A stretch of DNA of 64,000 nt, from contig JAPLHB010000188.1 of the NCBI GenBank assembly GCA_026389845.1, positions 1 through 64,000 of the forward strand, in the 5' to 3' direction. Source of the DNA: Chloroflexota bacterium (GTDB lineage Bacteria; Chloroflexota; Anaerolineae; CG2-30-64-16). The notes beneath the pieces were generated by a model that saw only the letters and a program-made list of their open reading frames with translations, ran no database searches and was not told the origin of the DNA. A program made the translations under genes and the position numbers. Shown in pieces: positions 22,689 to 33,613 of the stretch. Within the stretch, counting starts at the first letter, position 1. Each line of letters opens with the position of its first letter.

Positions 22689-23906
22689 ATGACCAACTAC
22701 CTGATCCGCCGTTCTTTTCAGATGGTCTTGGTGGTTTTGCTGTCCGCGGTCTTCACTTATTTTCTGTTCAACATTTCGCCCGGTGGGCCGTTGACCGGTC
22801 TGCAGCAGACCCAGCGGAGGTTGACTCGCGAGGATATTGCGCGCATTCGCGCCCAGTACGAGTTAGACCTTTACTGGCCCGTTCGTTTCTCCCGTTGGCT
22901 GATCGGCCACCCGAGTGGCCCGATCGTCATCAACGGGCAAGAGTGGTTTGCCAATGTGGTCGTGGGCTGCTATCTGCCGCGCGACGAGCAGGTGACGGAT
23001 CGTCGGGGCAATACGGTCACCCGGCCGACGGGTTGCGATGACTACGTTTATCTCGCTGAGTTGCCCAAGCTGCATCCGCCGATTAAGTCCAGCAACGGCA
23101 TTTTCCGCGGCGATTTTGGGCTTTCCAGCGTGATTCTCAAGGACCGACCGGTTTCGGAGTTGCTGGTCAGTCGCATCGGGCCGACTGTCGAGTTGATGAC
23201 CCTGGCGACTTTGCTTTCGCTCCTCATTGGCGTTCCCATCGGCATTTATAGTGCTGTCAAGCAGTATTCCCGCTTCGACTATGTGTTTACGACCGTTGCC
23301 TTCATCGGCTCCTCGATGCCCACGTTTTTCTTCGGTCTGTTGATGATTCTGCTATTCTCGGTGTTCCCGGTTTTCTGGAAAGATGCCATCCCGTGGATTC
23401 CGCGTCTGCCGTCAGGCCTGCGGATCGCCGTGCGACCTTATGAGATCGCCTCGTGGCTTCCCCAAATTCAACCAGAATCCTTCATTGACCAACTGTTGCA
23501 CCTGCTCATGCCGGTCAGCGTACTCACGTTCTTCTACGCCGCCGGGTGGAGCCGCTTCGTGCGTTCCTCAATGCTAGAGGTGATGCGCCAGGATTACGTG
23601 CGGACGGCGCGCGCGAAAGGGCTGTTCGAGCGGGTTGTCATCGTCAAGCACGCCCTGCGCAATGCCCTGATCCCATTTGTGACCATTGTCGTCCTGACGA
23701 TTCCGGGCATCTTCAGCGGCGCTATCATCACCGAGACCGTCTTTGCCTGGCCCGGCATGGGGCGACTCTATTTTGACGCGTTGACCCGCAGCGACTGGCC
23801 GGTGGCGCTGTCGTTCATCTTCATCACGGCAGTCTTAACCGTTATCGCAACCATGATCGGTGACATCCTCTATACGGTAGTAGATCCGCGAATCAAGTAT
23901 TCGTGA
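22689..23906 (+). CDS. ABC transporter permease (OppB/DppB-like)
   Basis: LIRRSFQMVLVVLLSAVFTYFLFN, RQDYVRTARAKGLFERVVIVKHALRNALIP. Confidence 0.92.
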   Translation: MTNYLIRRSFQMVLVVLLSAVFTYFLFNISPGGPLTGLQQTQRRLTREDIARIRAQYELDLYWPVRFSRWLIGHPSGPIVINGQEWFANVVVGCYLPRDEQVTDRRGNTVTRPTGCDDYVYLAELPKLHPPIKSSNGIFRGDFGLSSVILKDRPVSELLVSRIGPTVELMTLATLLSLLIGVPIGIYSAVKQYSRFDYVFTTVAFIGSSMPTFFFGLLMILLFSVFPVFWKDAIPWIPRLPSGLRIAVRPYEIASWLPQIQPESFIDQLLHLLMPVSVLTFFYAAGWSRFVRSSMLEVMRQDYVRTARAKGLFERVVIVKHALRNALIPFVTIVVLTIPGIFSGAIITETVFAWPGMGRLYFDALTRSDWPVALSFIFITAVLTVIATMIGDILYTVVDPRIKYS

Positions 23907-23937
23907 CCAGCAAATCACAGATTCATCGGAGTGACTC

Positions 23938-24942
23938 ATGACCGTCGCTACCCGATCCATTGCCGCACCACGTAGTCGTGCCGAGGACGCCTCGCAGGAG
24001 AATCAACTCCAGGTCGTCTTCCGGCGGTTCTTGCGCCACAAACTGGCGGCTGTGTCCTCGGTGCTGATCCTGTTTGTCTTCGTGGCATCCTTGCTGGCCC
24101 CGTTGATCGCGATGTGGCCTCGCGATGATGTAGACATCTTCGTGCCATCCCGACCTGCCCCCCCGGGGACGATAGACAGAGACGGTCGCGTCCATCTCCT
24201 GGGCATTGACCATCTCGGCCGCGATCTGTTTACGCGCGTCCTCTACGCGGCGCGCGTCTCGCTTTCCATCGCTTTTTTGGTCACCCTCTTGGGCGAGGGG
24301 ATTGGGGCCTTGATCGGCGCGGTCGCCGGCTATTACGGAAAGGCTATCGACGCGATCATTTCGCGCATCATTGAGTTTATGCTGACGATTCCCACCTTGC
24401 CGATCCTCTTGATCATCTCCGCGATCCTGATCAAGAGCGATGCCAAGTTGCCACTACCGCCTTTCGTGGTGCATGCGTTGACGGCGGTCTTGCTGGCCTC
24501 GGAGCGCGAGGCGCAGAAGGTCGTCGTCTTGATTCTGATCCTGGTTGTCTTTGGCTGGCTCGGCGCGGCCCGTCTGATGCGCGGCATGGCGCTATCGTTG
24601 AGCAAGCAGGATTTCGTGGAGGCGTTGCGGGCGGTCGGCGCTTCGGATGCCCGGATCATCTTTCGGCACATCATCCCCAACGGCATTGCGCCGATCTTGG
24701 TCAGCGCCAGTTTGAGCCTGGGCGGCGTCATCGTCACTGAGTCGGCCCTGAGCTTCCTCGGCCTGGGTGTGCAGGATCCTACGCCGACCTGGGGCAACAT
24801 GCTGGCGCTTTCACAGAGCTATATGTTCCAGCATCCCTGGCTGCCGTTGGTGCCTGGCATTCCGCTGGTCATCGTTTCCATCGGCTTCAACTTCATTGGT
24901 GATGGCCTGCGCGACGCGCTCGACCCGCGGCTAAAGCGGTGA
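23938..24942 (+). CDS. ABC transporter permease (OppC/DppC-like)
   Basis: LLGIDHLGRDLFTRVLYAARVSL, DFVEALRAVGASDARIIFRHIIPNGIAPILV. Confidence 0.92.
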   Translation: MTVATRSIAAPRSRAEDASQENQLQVVFRRFLRHKLAAVSSVLILFVFVASLLAPLIAMWPRDDVDIFVPSRPAPPGTIDRDGRVHLLGIDHLGRDLFTRVLYAARVSLSIAFLVTLLGEGIGALIGAVAGYYGKAIDAIISRIIEFMLTIPTLPILLIISAILIKSDAKLPLPPFVVHALTAVLLASEREAQKVVVLILILVVFGWLGAARLMRGMALSLSKQDFVEALRAVGASDARIIFRHIIPNGIAPILVSASLSLGGVIVTESALSFLGLGVQDPTPTWGNMLALSQSYMFQHPWLPLVPGIPLVIVSIGFNFIGDGLRDALDPRLKR

Positions 24943-25018
24943 TGGCTCGTGCTCAATGGCTGATAGCGATTTCCGGTTCCTCACCTCAATAGGCATTTCT
25001 AACGTTACAGAGAGCGCA

Positions 25019-26101
25019 ATGACTCCTCCTACGAACGGCTCTAGTGAGCAACCGCCCCTGATCGAAGTCAAGGGTCTGAAAACCTTTTTCTTCACCGAAG
25101 ATGGCGTGGTCCAGGCTGTCAACGGCGTGGATTTCGTCATTCGCGAAGGAGAGGTCATGGGACTCGTGGGCGAGTCCGGCAGCGGCAAGAGCGTCACCGC
25201 TCTCTCCATCATGCGACTGTTAGGAGGAACCTCCGGCAAGATCGTGGAGGGCCAGGCGCTTTTCAAGGGCCGCGATTTGGTCCAGTTGTCCGAAGTAGAG
25301 ATGGTCAAGATGCGGGGCAACCAAATGTCCATGATCTTCCAGCAACCTACGAGTTGCCTGAACCCCGTTTTCCGCATCGGCGACCAAGTGGCCGAAGTGC
25401 TGATGATTCATCAAGGCCTGGACAGAAACGCGGCCTGGGCGCAAGCGATCGAGTCGTTTCGCAAGGTGGGCATCCCGGATGCCGAGAAGCGGGCGCAGGC
25501 TTTCCCCCACGAGATCTCCGGCGGCCAGGCGCAGCGCGTAATGATCGCCATGGCGCTGGCTTGCCTGCCCGACCTGTTGATCGCCGACGAGCCGACTACC
25601 GCCCTGGACGTCACGATTCAGGCGCAGATCCTCGATCTGATGCGCCGCCTGCGCACCGAGACCGGCACGGCAATTCTGCTCATCACTCACGACATGGGCG
25701 TCATCGCCGAGATGTGCAACCGGGTCGCGGTGATGTATGCCGGGCAGATCGTAGAGTATGCCGACGTTAACACCTTGTTTGAGAATCCGTTGCATCCCTA
25801 TACTGAAGGCTTGCTGGCTGCTATTCCGGTGCTCGGCGAGGTGCGCGATACCCTGGCGGTGATTCCTGGCTCGGTGCCCAACCTGATCAACCTGCCTCCC
25901 GGCTGCAAATTTGCACCGCGCTGTCCCTATGTGCGCGAGCGGTGTGTCCAAGACCTGCCGCGGCTGGCCGAGGTTGAGCCGGGCCACAAGGTGCGCTGCT
26001 ACATGCGCGACCTGGATACCAGGGAGGAATGGGGCGAGGTGACGCGGGCAGACTGGCATTTCATGGGTGATGAAGTACTCATAGAGACGGCAGGACGCTA
26101 G
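25019..26101 (+). CDS. Peptide ABC transporter ATPase (OppD/DppD-like)
   Basis: [50 protein letters not shown]-terminal oligo_HPY region. Confidence 0.95.
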   Translation: MTPPTNGSSEQPPLIEVKGLKTFFFTEDGVVQAVNGVDFVIREGEVMGLVGESGSGKSVTALSIMRLLGGTSGKIVEGQALFKGRDLVQLSEVEMVKMRGNQMSMIFQQPTSCLNPVFRIGDQVAEVLMIHQGLDRNAAWAQAIESFRKVGIPDAEKRAQAFPHEISGGQAQRVMIAMALACLPDLLIADEPTTALDVTIQAQILDLMRRLRTETGTAILLITHDMGVIAEMCNRVAVMYAGQIVEYADVNTLFENPLHPYTEGLLAAIPVLGEVRDTLAVIPGSVPNLINLPPGCKFAPRCPYVRERCVQDLPRLAEVEPGHKVRCYMRDLDTREEWGEVTRADWHFMGDEVLIETAGR

Positions 26102-26109
26102 GAGATCGT

Positions 26110-27117
26110 ATGCCCACGATGATCGTTGTGCCCCAAAGAGACCTGTTGGTGGTCGAAAATCTAAAGAAGTATTTCCCTGTCCGGTCCGGGCTGTTCCAGC
26201 GCATCGCAGCCTGGGTTCAGGCTGTGGACGACGTGAGTTTTGCTATTCGCGAAGGCGAGACCTTTGGATTGGTAGGCGAGTCTGGCTGTGGCAAGACCAC
26301 CATCGGCCGCACCATCTTACGATTAACGCCAGCCACCGGCGGCTCGGTTTTTTTCGACGGCGAAGATGTATTCAGCAAACGGGGCAGCGAGCTTAAAGCC
26401 TTGCGCCGTAACATGCAAATCGTCTTTCAGGATCCTTACTCGTCGCTGGACCCCCGGATGCCTGTGGGCGAGATCATCGGCGAGAGCTTGCAGATTCACG
26501 GTATCGGCAACAACCGAGAACGCGCTGAGATCGTCCAGGGGATGCTGGCAAAGGTGGGGCTGAACCCATATCACGCCCGCCGTTACCCTCACGAGTTCTC
26601 TGGCGGTCAGCGGCAGCGCATCGGCATCGCCCGCGCGTTGACCCTACGCCCCAAGTTCATCGTCTGCGATGAGCCGGTCAGCGCGCTGGATGTCTCCATC
26701 CAGTCGCAAGTGCTCAATCTATTGAAAAACCTCCAGAAGGAATTCGGCCTGACCTACCTCTTCATCGCTCACAACCTGAGCGTTGTCGAGCACATCAGCG
26801 ACCGGGTCGGCGTCATGTATCTGGGCAAAATGGCCGAGGTGACCACGCGCGAGGAGTTGTATCGTGATCCGCTTCACCCATATACCCAGGCGCTGCTCTC
26901 GGCTATTCCCCTGCCCAATCCCAAGCTGAAGCGCCGGCGGGTCGTACTGAGCGGTGACGTGCCCAGCCCGCTCAATCCGCCGCCGGGCTGCCGTTTTCAT
27001 CCGCGTTGCCCTCTCGCTGTAGACGTCTGCAGGCAAATCGAGCCGGTCTTCGAGCAAAAGGTGGCCGATCACTGGGTCGCATGTCACCTGGTTTCCGCGA
27101 GCGCAGTCAAGATGTGA
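26110..27117 (+). CDS. Peptide ABC transporter ATPase (OppF/DppF-like)
   Basis: [50 protein letters not shown]. Confidence 0.95.
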   Translation: MPTMIVVPQRDLLVVENLKKYFPVRSGLFQRIAAWVQAVDDVSFAIREGETFGLVGESGCGKTTIGRTILRLTPATGGSVFFDGEDVFSKRGSELKALRRNMQIVFQDPYSSLDPRMPVGEIIGESLQIHGIGNNRERAEIVQGMLAKVGLNPYHARRYPHEFSGGQRQRIGIARALTLRPKFIVCDEPVSALDVSIQSQVLNLLKNLQKEFGLTYLFIAHNLSVVEHISDRVGVMYLGKMAEVTTREELYRDPLHPYTQALLSAIPLPNPKLKRRRVVLSGDVPSPLNPPPGCRFHPRCPLAVDVCRQIEPVFEQKVADHWVACHLVSASAVKM

Positions 27118-27127
27118 CCCGGAATAC

Positions 27128-27308
27128 TGTCACTCTGAGCGGGTTGACCCCGTGTGGGGCGTTTCGGCGAGAATCCAGCGAAGAGTCTCTTGCTACGCGA
27201 GAACTTGTTCCTTCACTGCGTTCAGGACAAGCTCTGAGTGAAACGAACGGATGCTTCGCTGGGATCTCACCGTGGCGAACGTTGATCCGTTAACCCGCTC
27301 AGCATGAC
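27128..27308. repeat. REP/MITE-like palindromic element with nested unit
   Basis: GTCACTCTGAGCGGGTTGACCC ... GAGAATCCAGCGAAGAGTCTC ... TTCACTGCGTTCAGGACAAGCTCTGAGTGAA ... CCCGCTCAGCATGAC. Confidence 0.8.
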
Positions 27309-27313
27309 AGCAT

Positions 27314-27411
27314 CATCCGCCATCCGCCATCCGCCATCCGCAATCAGCCTTACGCCATCTGCCATCCGCCATCTGCCATCTGCCATCCGCCATCTGCCAT
27401 CTGCCATTCGC
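27314..27411. repeat. Heptamer array CATCCGC/CATCTGC, 14 units in phase
   Basis: 4x catccgc, a phase-keeping 14-nt interruption, then 8 catctgc/catccgc/cattcgc units. Confidence 0.92.
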
Positions 27412-27529
27412 TCCCTCGTTTCACCCTCTTTTTCGGGATGATTTGACACATCCCCCTCGCTGTGCTATGATCTACACGTTGTTCTCTGACAACTCAACGG
27501 TCTCATATTCTTCCTCCCGGAGGCAAGGG

Positions 27530-28549
27530 ATGGGCAGACTGCTGGACGTGAAGGGGCTGGAAACCCGCTTCTTCACACAAGATGGCGTCGTCCGCGCGGT
27601 GAACGGCATTTCGTATCACCTGGACGAGGGCGAGACCCTGGCGATTGTGGGGGAGAGCGGTTGCGGCAAGAGCGTCGGCGTCATGTCGCTGATACGCTTG
27701 ATCCCGCAGCCACCCGGCAAGATCACCGGCGGTGAGGTCTGGTTCGGCGCCAGTGATGACCGCAAGAACCTGCTCAAGCTGTCGGACGAAGAGATCCGGC
27801 AGGTACGCGGCAATCGGATCGCCATGATTTTTCAGGATCCGATGACTTCGTTGAATCCAGTGCTCACCATCGGGTTCCAGATTTCCGAAGCCTTGATGCT
27901 GCACATGGGCATGGACAAGGCCGCCGCCCGCAAGCGCAGCGCCGAGCTGCTCGAGACGGTCGGCATCCCCCGCGCCGCTGATCGCCTGGACGATTACCCC
28001 CACCAGTTCTCCGGCGGGATGCGCCAGCGTGTGATGATCGCGATGGGGTTGAGCTGCAACCCGCAGCTCCTCATCGCCGACGAACCGACCACCGCCCTCG
28101 ACGTGACGATCCAGGCCCAGATCACCGACCTCGTGAAGCGCCTCCGAGACGAGATCGGCATGGCTATCATTTGGATCACCCACGACCTGGGCGTGGTGGC
28201 CGGGCTGGCCGACCGGATGATCGTGATGTATGCGGGCTTCATCGTCGAGGAGGCTCACGTCAAAGAGCTGTACGGCAACCCGCGTCATCCTTACACCCTC
28301 GGTTTGCTCGGCTCTCTGCCTCGCCTGGACGAGACGCGTGCCCGCCGGCTGACCTCCATCGAGGGCTTGCCCCCCGACCTGATTGACCTGCCCAAGGGCT
28401 GCCCCTTCTATGCCCGGTGCGCCTATCGGATTGACCGCTGCGCCGGCGAAAATCCGCAGCTTGAACCAGTCGCGCCAGGGCACAAGATCGCTTGCTGGGT
28501 GGACGTCAGCAAGACGCAGCCGGCCGCCATGGGCGATGGGAAGAGGTGA
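27530..28549 (+). CDS. Peptide ABC transporter ATPase (OppD/DppD-like), second locus
   Basis: [51 protein letters not shown]. Confidence 0.95.
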   Translation: MGRLLDVKGLETRFFTQDGVVRAVNGISYHLDEGETLAIVGESGCGKSVGVMSLIRLIPQPPGKITGGEVWFGASDDRKNLLKLSDEEIRQVRGNRIAMIFQDPMTSLNPVLTIGFQISEALMLHMGMDKAAARKRSAELLETVGIPRAADRLDDYPHQFSGGMRQRVMIAMGLSCNPQLLIADEPTTALDVTIQAQITDLVKRLRDEIGMAIIWITHDLGVVAGLADRMIVMYAGFIVEEAHVKELYGNPRHPYTLGLLGSLPRLDETRARRLTSIEGLPPDLIDLPKGCPFYARCAYRIDRCAGENPQLEPVAPGHKIACWVDVSKTQPAAMGDGKR

Positions 28550-28554
28550 GCACC

Positions 28555-29571
28555 ATGAGCACGAATCCGACAACGACCCCTATTGGGGGCAACGGCAAAC
28601 CGACACTCCTGGAGGTCCGGGGCCTGAAAATGTGGTTCCCGATCTTTCGCGGTATCCTCCAGCGCCACGTGGCCGACGTGAAAGCCGTGGACGGGCTGAA
28701 TTTCGACGTCTACAAAGGCGAGACGTTGGGGCTGGTGGGCGAATCGGGTTGCGGCAAGTCTACCACCGGTCGGGCCATCTTGCAGCTTTATCGTCCCACG
28801 GCCGGCACCGTGCAATTCGACGGCAAAGATCTGGTGAAGATGAAGGGCGAAGAACTGCGCCACATGCGCCGCCAGATGCAGATGATCTTCCAGGACCCCT
28901 ACGCCTCACTGAACCCCCGTATGACCGTCGGCAGCATCGTCTCGGAACCGCTGGAGGTGCACAATATCGGCACCAAGGCCGAGCGGCTGGAGCGAGTGCG
29001 CGAGCTGCTGAAGATCGTCGGGTTGAACCCCTATTTTATCAATCGCTACCCGCACGAGTTCTCCGGAGGCCAGCGCCAGCGCATCGGCGTGGCGCGCGCG
29101 CTGGCGGTCAACCCGTCCTTTATCGTATGCGACGAGCCGATCTCGGCCCTGGACGTTTCGATCCAGGCGCAGGTCATCAATCTGTTGGAAGACCTGCAGG
29201 AGCAGTTCGGCCTGACCTACCTGTTCATCGCCCATGATCTCTCGGTGGTGCGCCACATCTCCGACCGCATCGCGGTGATGTACCTGGGCAAGGTGGTGGA
29301 GCTGACCGGCCGGGATGAGCTGTACCGCAATCCGATGCACCCGTACACCCAGGCGCTCCTTTCGGCCGTGCCGATCCCCGATCCGGTCGTGGAAGAAAAG
29401 CGCCGCCGTATCATTCTGGAAGGCGACGTGCCTTCACCGGTGAACCCGCCGGTGGGCTGCCACTTCTGCACCCGCTGCCCGAAGGTGATGGACGTGTGCA
29501 AGGACAATGAGCCGGAATTCCGCGATTACGGGACCGGGCATTTCGTGGCGTGTTGGTTGCACCAGAAGTAG
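28555..29571 (+). CDS. Peptide ABC transporter ATPase (OppF/DppF-like), second locus
   Basis: [55 protein letters not shown]. Confidence 0.95.
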   Translation: MSTNPTTTPIGGNGKPTLLEVRGLKMWFPIFRGILQRHVADVKAVDGLNFDVYKGETLGLVGESGCGKSTTGRAILQLYRPTAGTVQFDGKDLVKMKGEELRHMRRQMQMIFQDPYASLNPRMTVGSIVSEPLEVHNIGTKAERLERVRELLKIVGLNPYFINRYPHEFSGGQRQRIGVARALAVNPSFIVCDEPISALDVSIQAQVINLLEDLQEQFGLTYLFIAHDLSVVRHISDRIAVMYLGKVVELTGRDELYRNPMHPYTQALLSAVPIPDPVVEEKRRRIILEGDVPSPVNPPVGCHFCTRCPKVMDVCKDNEPEFRDYGTGHFVACWLHQK

Positions 29572-29601
29572 GCGGGGAAACAAGGAGACAAGGAGTGAGG
29601 T

Positions 29602-29972
29602 GTGGCCGAGCGCAGCAACCCGCACGATGAGTTCTTCAAGTATGCGTTTGGCCGGCCCGAGACGGCGCGCGATTTCCTGAGCAATTACCTGCCGGCGGAG
29701 GTAGCGGCGCAGCTCGACCTGCCGACGTTGGAGTTGACGCCCGGCTCCTTCGTGGAGGCGATGAGTTGATGGCTACGGTTGCAGAGAAATGGAGACAGGA
29801 AGGGATCGTCGAAGGCATCGAGTTGGTTCTGGATGTCAAGTTCGGGACAGATGGCCTGCGTTTGCTGTCGGAAATTCGCGACATCAAGGATATCAAGAAA
29901 CTCCGGGCCGTGCAGCGCGCGCTCAAGGTCGCATGCACGCCCGATGAAGTGCGGCGTGTCTACTTTAGGTAG
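29602..29972 (+). pseudogene. Internally deleted Rpn/PD-(D/E)XK transposase-like gene remnant
   Basis: GTG ORF SNPHDEFFKYAFGRPETARDFLSNYLPAEVAAQLDLPTLELTPGSFVEAMS* is the family N-terminus, followed at once by a typical C-terminal tail ORF (KWRQEGIVEGIELVLDVKFG...); central domain missing. Confidence 0.65.
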
Positions 29973-30006
29973 TTCCTGATCGTTGCTGATGAACTTAGGG
30001 TGATCT

Positions 30007-30297
30007 ATGGTTGAGTATATCGACCCGCCGCCGGTGACAATGTGGTTCGATCCAACAAGGGTGAAACCGGTGACAGGGTCGCTCGCTGACAAGTGGATGA
30101 AACAAGGTTGGCGAGAAGGAATTCTCGAAGTGATTGAACAGGCCCTGGATGTCAAGTTCGGGGCGGACGGGCTGCGCCTGTTGCCGGAAATCCAACAGAT
30201 CAAGGCTGCTAAACAGCTCAAAGCTGTGCGGCGCGCCATCCAGGTCGCGCACACACCGGAAGATATCAGGCGCGTCTATCAAAGATGCGCAGCCTAG
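30007..30297 (+). pseudogene. Second Rpn-like C-terminal fragment
   Basis: KWMKQGWREGILEVIEQALDVKFGADGLRLLPEIQQIKAAKQLKAVRRAIQVAHTPEDIRRVYQR parallels the 29769-29972 tail. Confidence 0.6.
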
Positions 30298-30405
30298 TCG
30301 CTCATCGCGAATCGCCCGACGAAAGGGGGTGATGTGGCTTTCAGGCGTATACTCGAAGCTCAGTCAACCCGTTTTAAGTTTCACCATTCCATCAGGAGGA
30401 GAACC

Positions 30406-32277
30406 ATGTCTATCAAGAAGCTGTCCGTGTTGCTCGGCGTGTTGATCATCGCCAGCATGATTCTCACGGCCTGCCCGGCCCCCACGCCGCAGGTTGTTGA
30501 GAAGCAGGTCGTCGTGACCCAGGTCGTCGAGAAGGAAAAGACGGTCATCCAGACCCAGGTCGTCGAGAAACAGGTCGAGAAGATCGTCGTCGCGACGGCC
30601 GCGCCGACCGCCAAGCCGGTGCGCGCGAATGTCGTTCACATCAACAATGGCATTGGCGATACGCCCTCGCTCGATCCTAACGTCGCCGAAGATACCAGCT
30701 CGATCACCGTGATCGAGAACTCATTCGTCGGCCTGACCCGCTTGAACGAAGTGACCAGCGAGCTCCAGCCGGGCATGGCGACCAAGTGGGACATCTCGAA
30801 GGATGGCTTGACCTACACCTTCACGCTGCGCAATGACGTGCCCTGGGTCCGGTGGGATGGCGTGAAGAAGGCGGTCGCCAAAGTCCAGACCTGCCCCGAC
30901 AAAGACGGCAAGACCAAGAACCGTCTCGTAACGGCCAAGGACTTCGAGTACGGCATTCTGCGCGCGCTCAACCCGAAGACTGCTTCGCCTTACGCCTACG
31001 TGTTGGCGTTTGTTATGGCCGGAGCAAGCGACTACAACTCCGGTACGATCACTGACACGGCGAAAGTGGGCGTAAAAGCCATCAACGACACGACGCTCGA
31101 GATGAAGTTCCTCACCCCCGCCGTGTACAACCTCAACATCGCGGGCCTGTGGACGGCGTACGCGACCCCCTCGTGGCTGATTGATGGGGATGACTGCACA
31201 GCCGCGCGCGCCGAGCGCTGGATCGAACCCGGCTTCTTCCAGTCCTACGGCCCCTACACGCTGAAGGAATGGGTGCACGACTCGACCATGACCATCGTCA
31301 AGAACCCCTTCTGGCCTGGCTCGAAAGAGATACCGCAGGCAAAGGTGAACGAGGTCGTCTTTAGTATGCTCGACGATGCGGCGGCCATGGCGGAGTTCGA
31401 AACCGGCAACCTGGATGTGGCTGCTGTGCCGACCGGCGATATGGACCGGGTCAAAGCGGATGCCAAGTTGTCCAAGCTGCTGGTGAGCGCGCCGAACACC
31501 TGCACGTACTACCTCGGCTTCAACACCACCGCCAAGTACGTTGACAACGCGAACCTGCGCCGCGCGCTTTCCTTTGCCGTAGATCGCCAGAAGCTGATTG
31601 ACACCGTGCTGAAGGGTGGTCAGGAACCGGCACAATGGTTCGGTCGCCCTGGCATCGCCGCTGCGCCGACGATGAAGGACAGCCCCACCCTGGGCGTCAA
31701 GTTCGACGTCGCGAAAGCCAAGGAGTATCTGGCTGCCGCGCTCAAGGAATTGAACATCACGGCGGATAAACTGGACGTTTCCTACATGTTCAATACGTCT
31801 TCTGGCCACCAGAAGATCGCCGAGTTTGTCCAGCAACAGTGGAAGGACAATCTCGGACTGAACATCAAGCTGACCAACCAGGAATGGAAGGTCTACCTTG
31901 TGACGACCAAGAGCAAGGACACGCCGCAGGTCTTCCGCATGGGTTGGTGCATGGACTATCCCGACGAAAACAACTTCATCAACGAAGTGGTCGCCTCGGG
32001 TGGCTCGCAGAATCCGGCGAAGGACGGCAAGCCGACCGGCGGCTTCATGTGGAAGAACGACAAGTTCGAGAAGCTGGTCAAGGATGCCGCCGTTGAGGCG
32101 GATTCGAAGAAGCGTCTTGACTTGTACAAGCAGGCAGAGCAGATCATTACTGTTGACGATCCTGTGATGATTCCGCTCTACTGGTACACCCGCAACACTC
32201 TGACGGAACCGTACATCAAACGCACGTTCTCCGTGGGCGGTCACGAAATCTTCTACAACTGGGAAGTGACGCAGTAA
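30406..32277 (+). CDS. Peptide ABC transporter substrate-binding lipoprotein, canonical order
   Basis: MSIKKLSVLLGVLIIASMILTACPAP lipobox; N-to-C order typical of SBP_bac_5 (DTPSLDPNVAED ... NLRRALSFAVDRQKLIDTVLKGG). Confidence 0.93.
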   Translation: MSIKKLSVLLGVLIIASMILTACPAPTPQVVEKQVVVTQVVEKEKTVIQTQVVEKQVEKIVVATAAPTAKPVRANVVHINNGIGDTPSLDPNVAEDTSSITVIENSFVGLTRLNEVTSELQPGMATKWDISKDGLTYTFTLRNDVPWVRWDGVKKAVAKVQTCPDKDGKTKNRLVTAKDFEYGILRALNPKTASPYAYVLAFVMAGASDYNSGTITDTAKVGVKAINDTTLEMKFLTPAVYNLNIAGLWTAYATPSWLIDGDDCTAARAERWIEPGFFQSYGPYTLKEWVHDSTMTIVKNPFWPGSKEIPQAKVNEVVFSMLDDAAAMAEFETGNLDVAAVPTGDMDRVKADAKLSKLLVSAPNTCTYYLGFNTTAKYVDNANLRRALSFAVDRQKLIDTVLKGGQEPAQWFGRPGIAAAPTMKDSPTLGVKFDVAKAKEYLAAALKELNITADKLDVSYMFNTSSGHQKIAEFVQQQWKDNLGLNIKLTNQEWKVYLVTTKSKDTPQVFRMGWCMDYPDENNFINEVVASGGSQNPAKDGKPTGGFMWKNDKFEKLVKDAAVEADSKKRLDLYKQAEQIITVDDPVMIPLYWYTRNTLTEPYIKRTFSVGGHEIFYNWEVTQ

Positions 32278-32317
32278 GTTTTCGCTGTTGCTTGGGACGG
32301 CACGTATCTTCTCAATC

Positions 32318-32412
32318 ATCCGGGGTAGGGGCACGGCCTTGCGCCTGCCTGCCAGGGCGACCGCAAGGCTTGCGTCTGCCCGTCAGGGCGACCGCAAGGG
32401 TGCGCCCCTACA
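32318..32412. repeat. Palindromic/duplicated intergenic repeat (GGGGTAGGGGCACGGCCTTGCG...)
   Basis: GTAGGGGCACGGCCTTGCG ... internal duplicate CTGCCNGYCAGGGCGACCGCAAGG ... GGTGCGCCCCTAC. Confidence 0.75.
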
Positions 32413-32540
32413 AAAGAATTGAGAAGATATACGATGGCACGAACGCAGGCACCGTCCCAAGCAACGGCGATTGGCTCTTGTGTTGAGCGCAGCGAATGAT
32501 CTAGTGATGCAAGGGTAGCATAGAAAGTTAAGAGGTAGGT

Positions 32541-33596
32541 ATGGGCCGCTTTATCGTTCGGCGTATTATGTGGATGTTCGTCGTCCTGTTCGCCGTTTCC
32601 TTTATCACATTTTTCTTAATGCACCAAGTGCCAGGTGGACCCTTTGATTCGGAAAAGGCGCTACCCGCTGATATCATGGCTAACCTAAGGGCGCGTTATC
32701 ACCTGGACCAGCCGTTATGGCAACAATATACGCAGTACATTTATGATGTCTTGGTGCCGCGTGTTACCACCGCCCCCCCGAGCGCATCGGTATTGAATCA
32801 ATTCCTTATTGACGTAAAAATAGGCGATGTTTACTTCCGCTGGATGAATTTCGGGCCATCGTTTACGAGCAAGAGCCGGAGTGTGAACGATATTTTCCGC
32901 GATCAATTACCGGTCTCGGTTCAACTGGGTGTTATGGCCGTGGTGTTCGCGATGCTGCTGGGTATTCCGCTAGGCATCCTTGCCGCGCTCAAACAGAACA
33001 CGTGGCTGGACTATTTGGGGATGGGCGTTGCCATTTTTGGCGTGTCTGTGCCCGCCATCGTGATGGGGCCTATTCTCGTGTGGATTTTTGCGGTGACGCT
33101 CAAGTGGTTTCCCGCTACCGGCTGGGGCGCTAAACCACCCTACCTTTTGGGAATCTTGCCCAGCGAGTTTTCGCTGAACTTTGTCAAATACGCGATCTTA
33201 CCGACGATTACCTTGGGCATGGGTGGCTCGGCGATTTTAGCGCGCTTGACCCGCGCCAGTCTGCTCCAGGTGATCCGCGAGGACTATATCCGAACCGCAC
33301 GCGCCAAGGGGCTGACGGAACGCGTTATCATCATTCGACATGCCCTGCGCAATTCGCTCATTCCCGTCGCCACTGTGTTGGGGCCTTATTTTGCAGCAGT
33401 GATCACGGGGACCTTCGTGGTCGAACTGGTTTTTGGCATCCCCGGTTTGGGCAAGTACTTTGTTAACAGCATCAGCAACCGGGATTATCCCGTCATCATG
33501 GGAACCATTTTGTTGTACGCGATGGTCCTTGTCATCGCCAATGTCGTCGTGGATATCGTCTATGCATTTCTTGACCCGCGTATTCGTGTCGAGTAG
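32541..33596 (+). CDS. ABC transporter permease (OppB/DppB-like), second locus
   Basis: FIVRRIMWMFVVLFAVSFITFFLMHQVPGGPF, REDYIRTARAKGLTERVIIIRHALRNSLIP. Confidence 0.93.
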   Translation: MGRFIVRRIMWMFVVLFAVSFITFFLMHQVPGGPFDSEKALPADIMANLRARYHLDQPLWQQYTQYIYDVLVPRVTTAPPSASVLNQFLIDVKIGDVYFRWMNFGPSFTSKSRSVNDIFRDQLPVSVQLGVMAVVFAMLLGIPLGILAALKQNTWLDYLGMGVAIFGVSVPAIVMGPILVWIFAVTLKWFPATGWGAKPPYLLGILPSEFSLNFVKYAILPTITLGMGGSAILARLTRASLLQVIREDYIRTARAKGLTERVIIIRHALRNSLIPVATVLGPYFAAVITGTFVVELVFGIPGLGKYFVNSISNRDYPVIMGTILLYAMVLVIANVVVDIVYAFLDPRIRVE

Positions 33597-33613
33597 AGAA
33601 GGATTGAGGGAAA

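Noticed and set aside
20858-22696. 612-aa minus-strand ORF opposite the permuted SBP
   Set aside because: No family motifs; antisense of a clear SBP.
27267-27449. ORF encoding MADGRWRMADGRWR repeats
   Set aside because: Pure heptamer array translation with no start context or homology.
30721-32334. 537-aa minus-strand ORF opposite the second SBP
   Set aside because: Antisense artefact of high GC.
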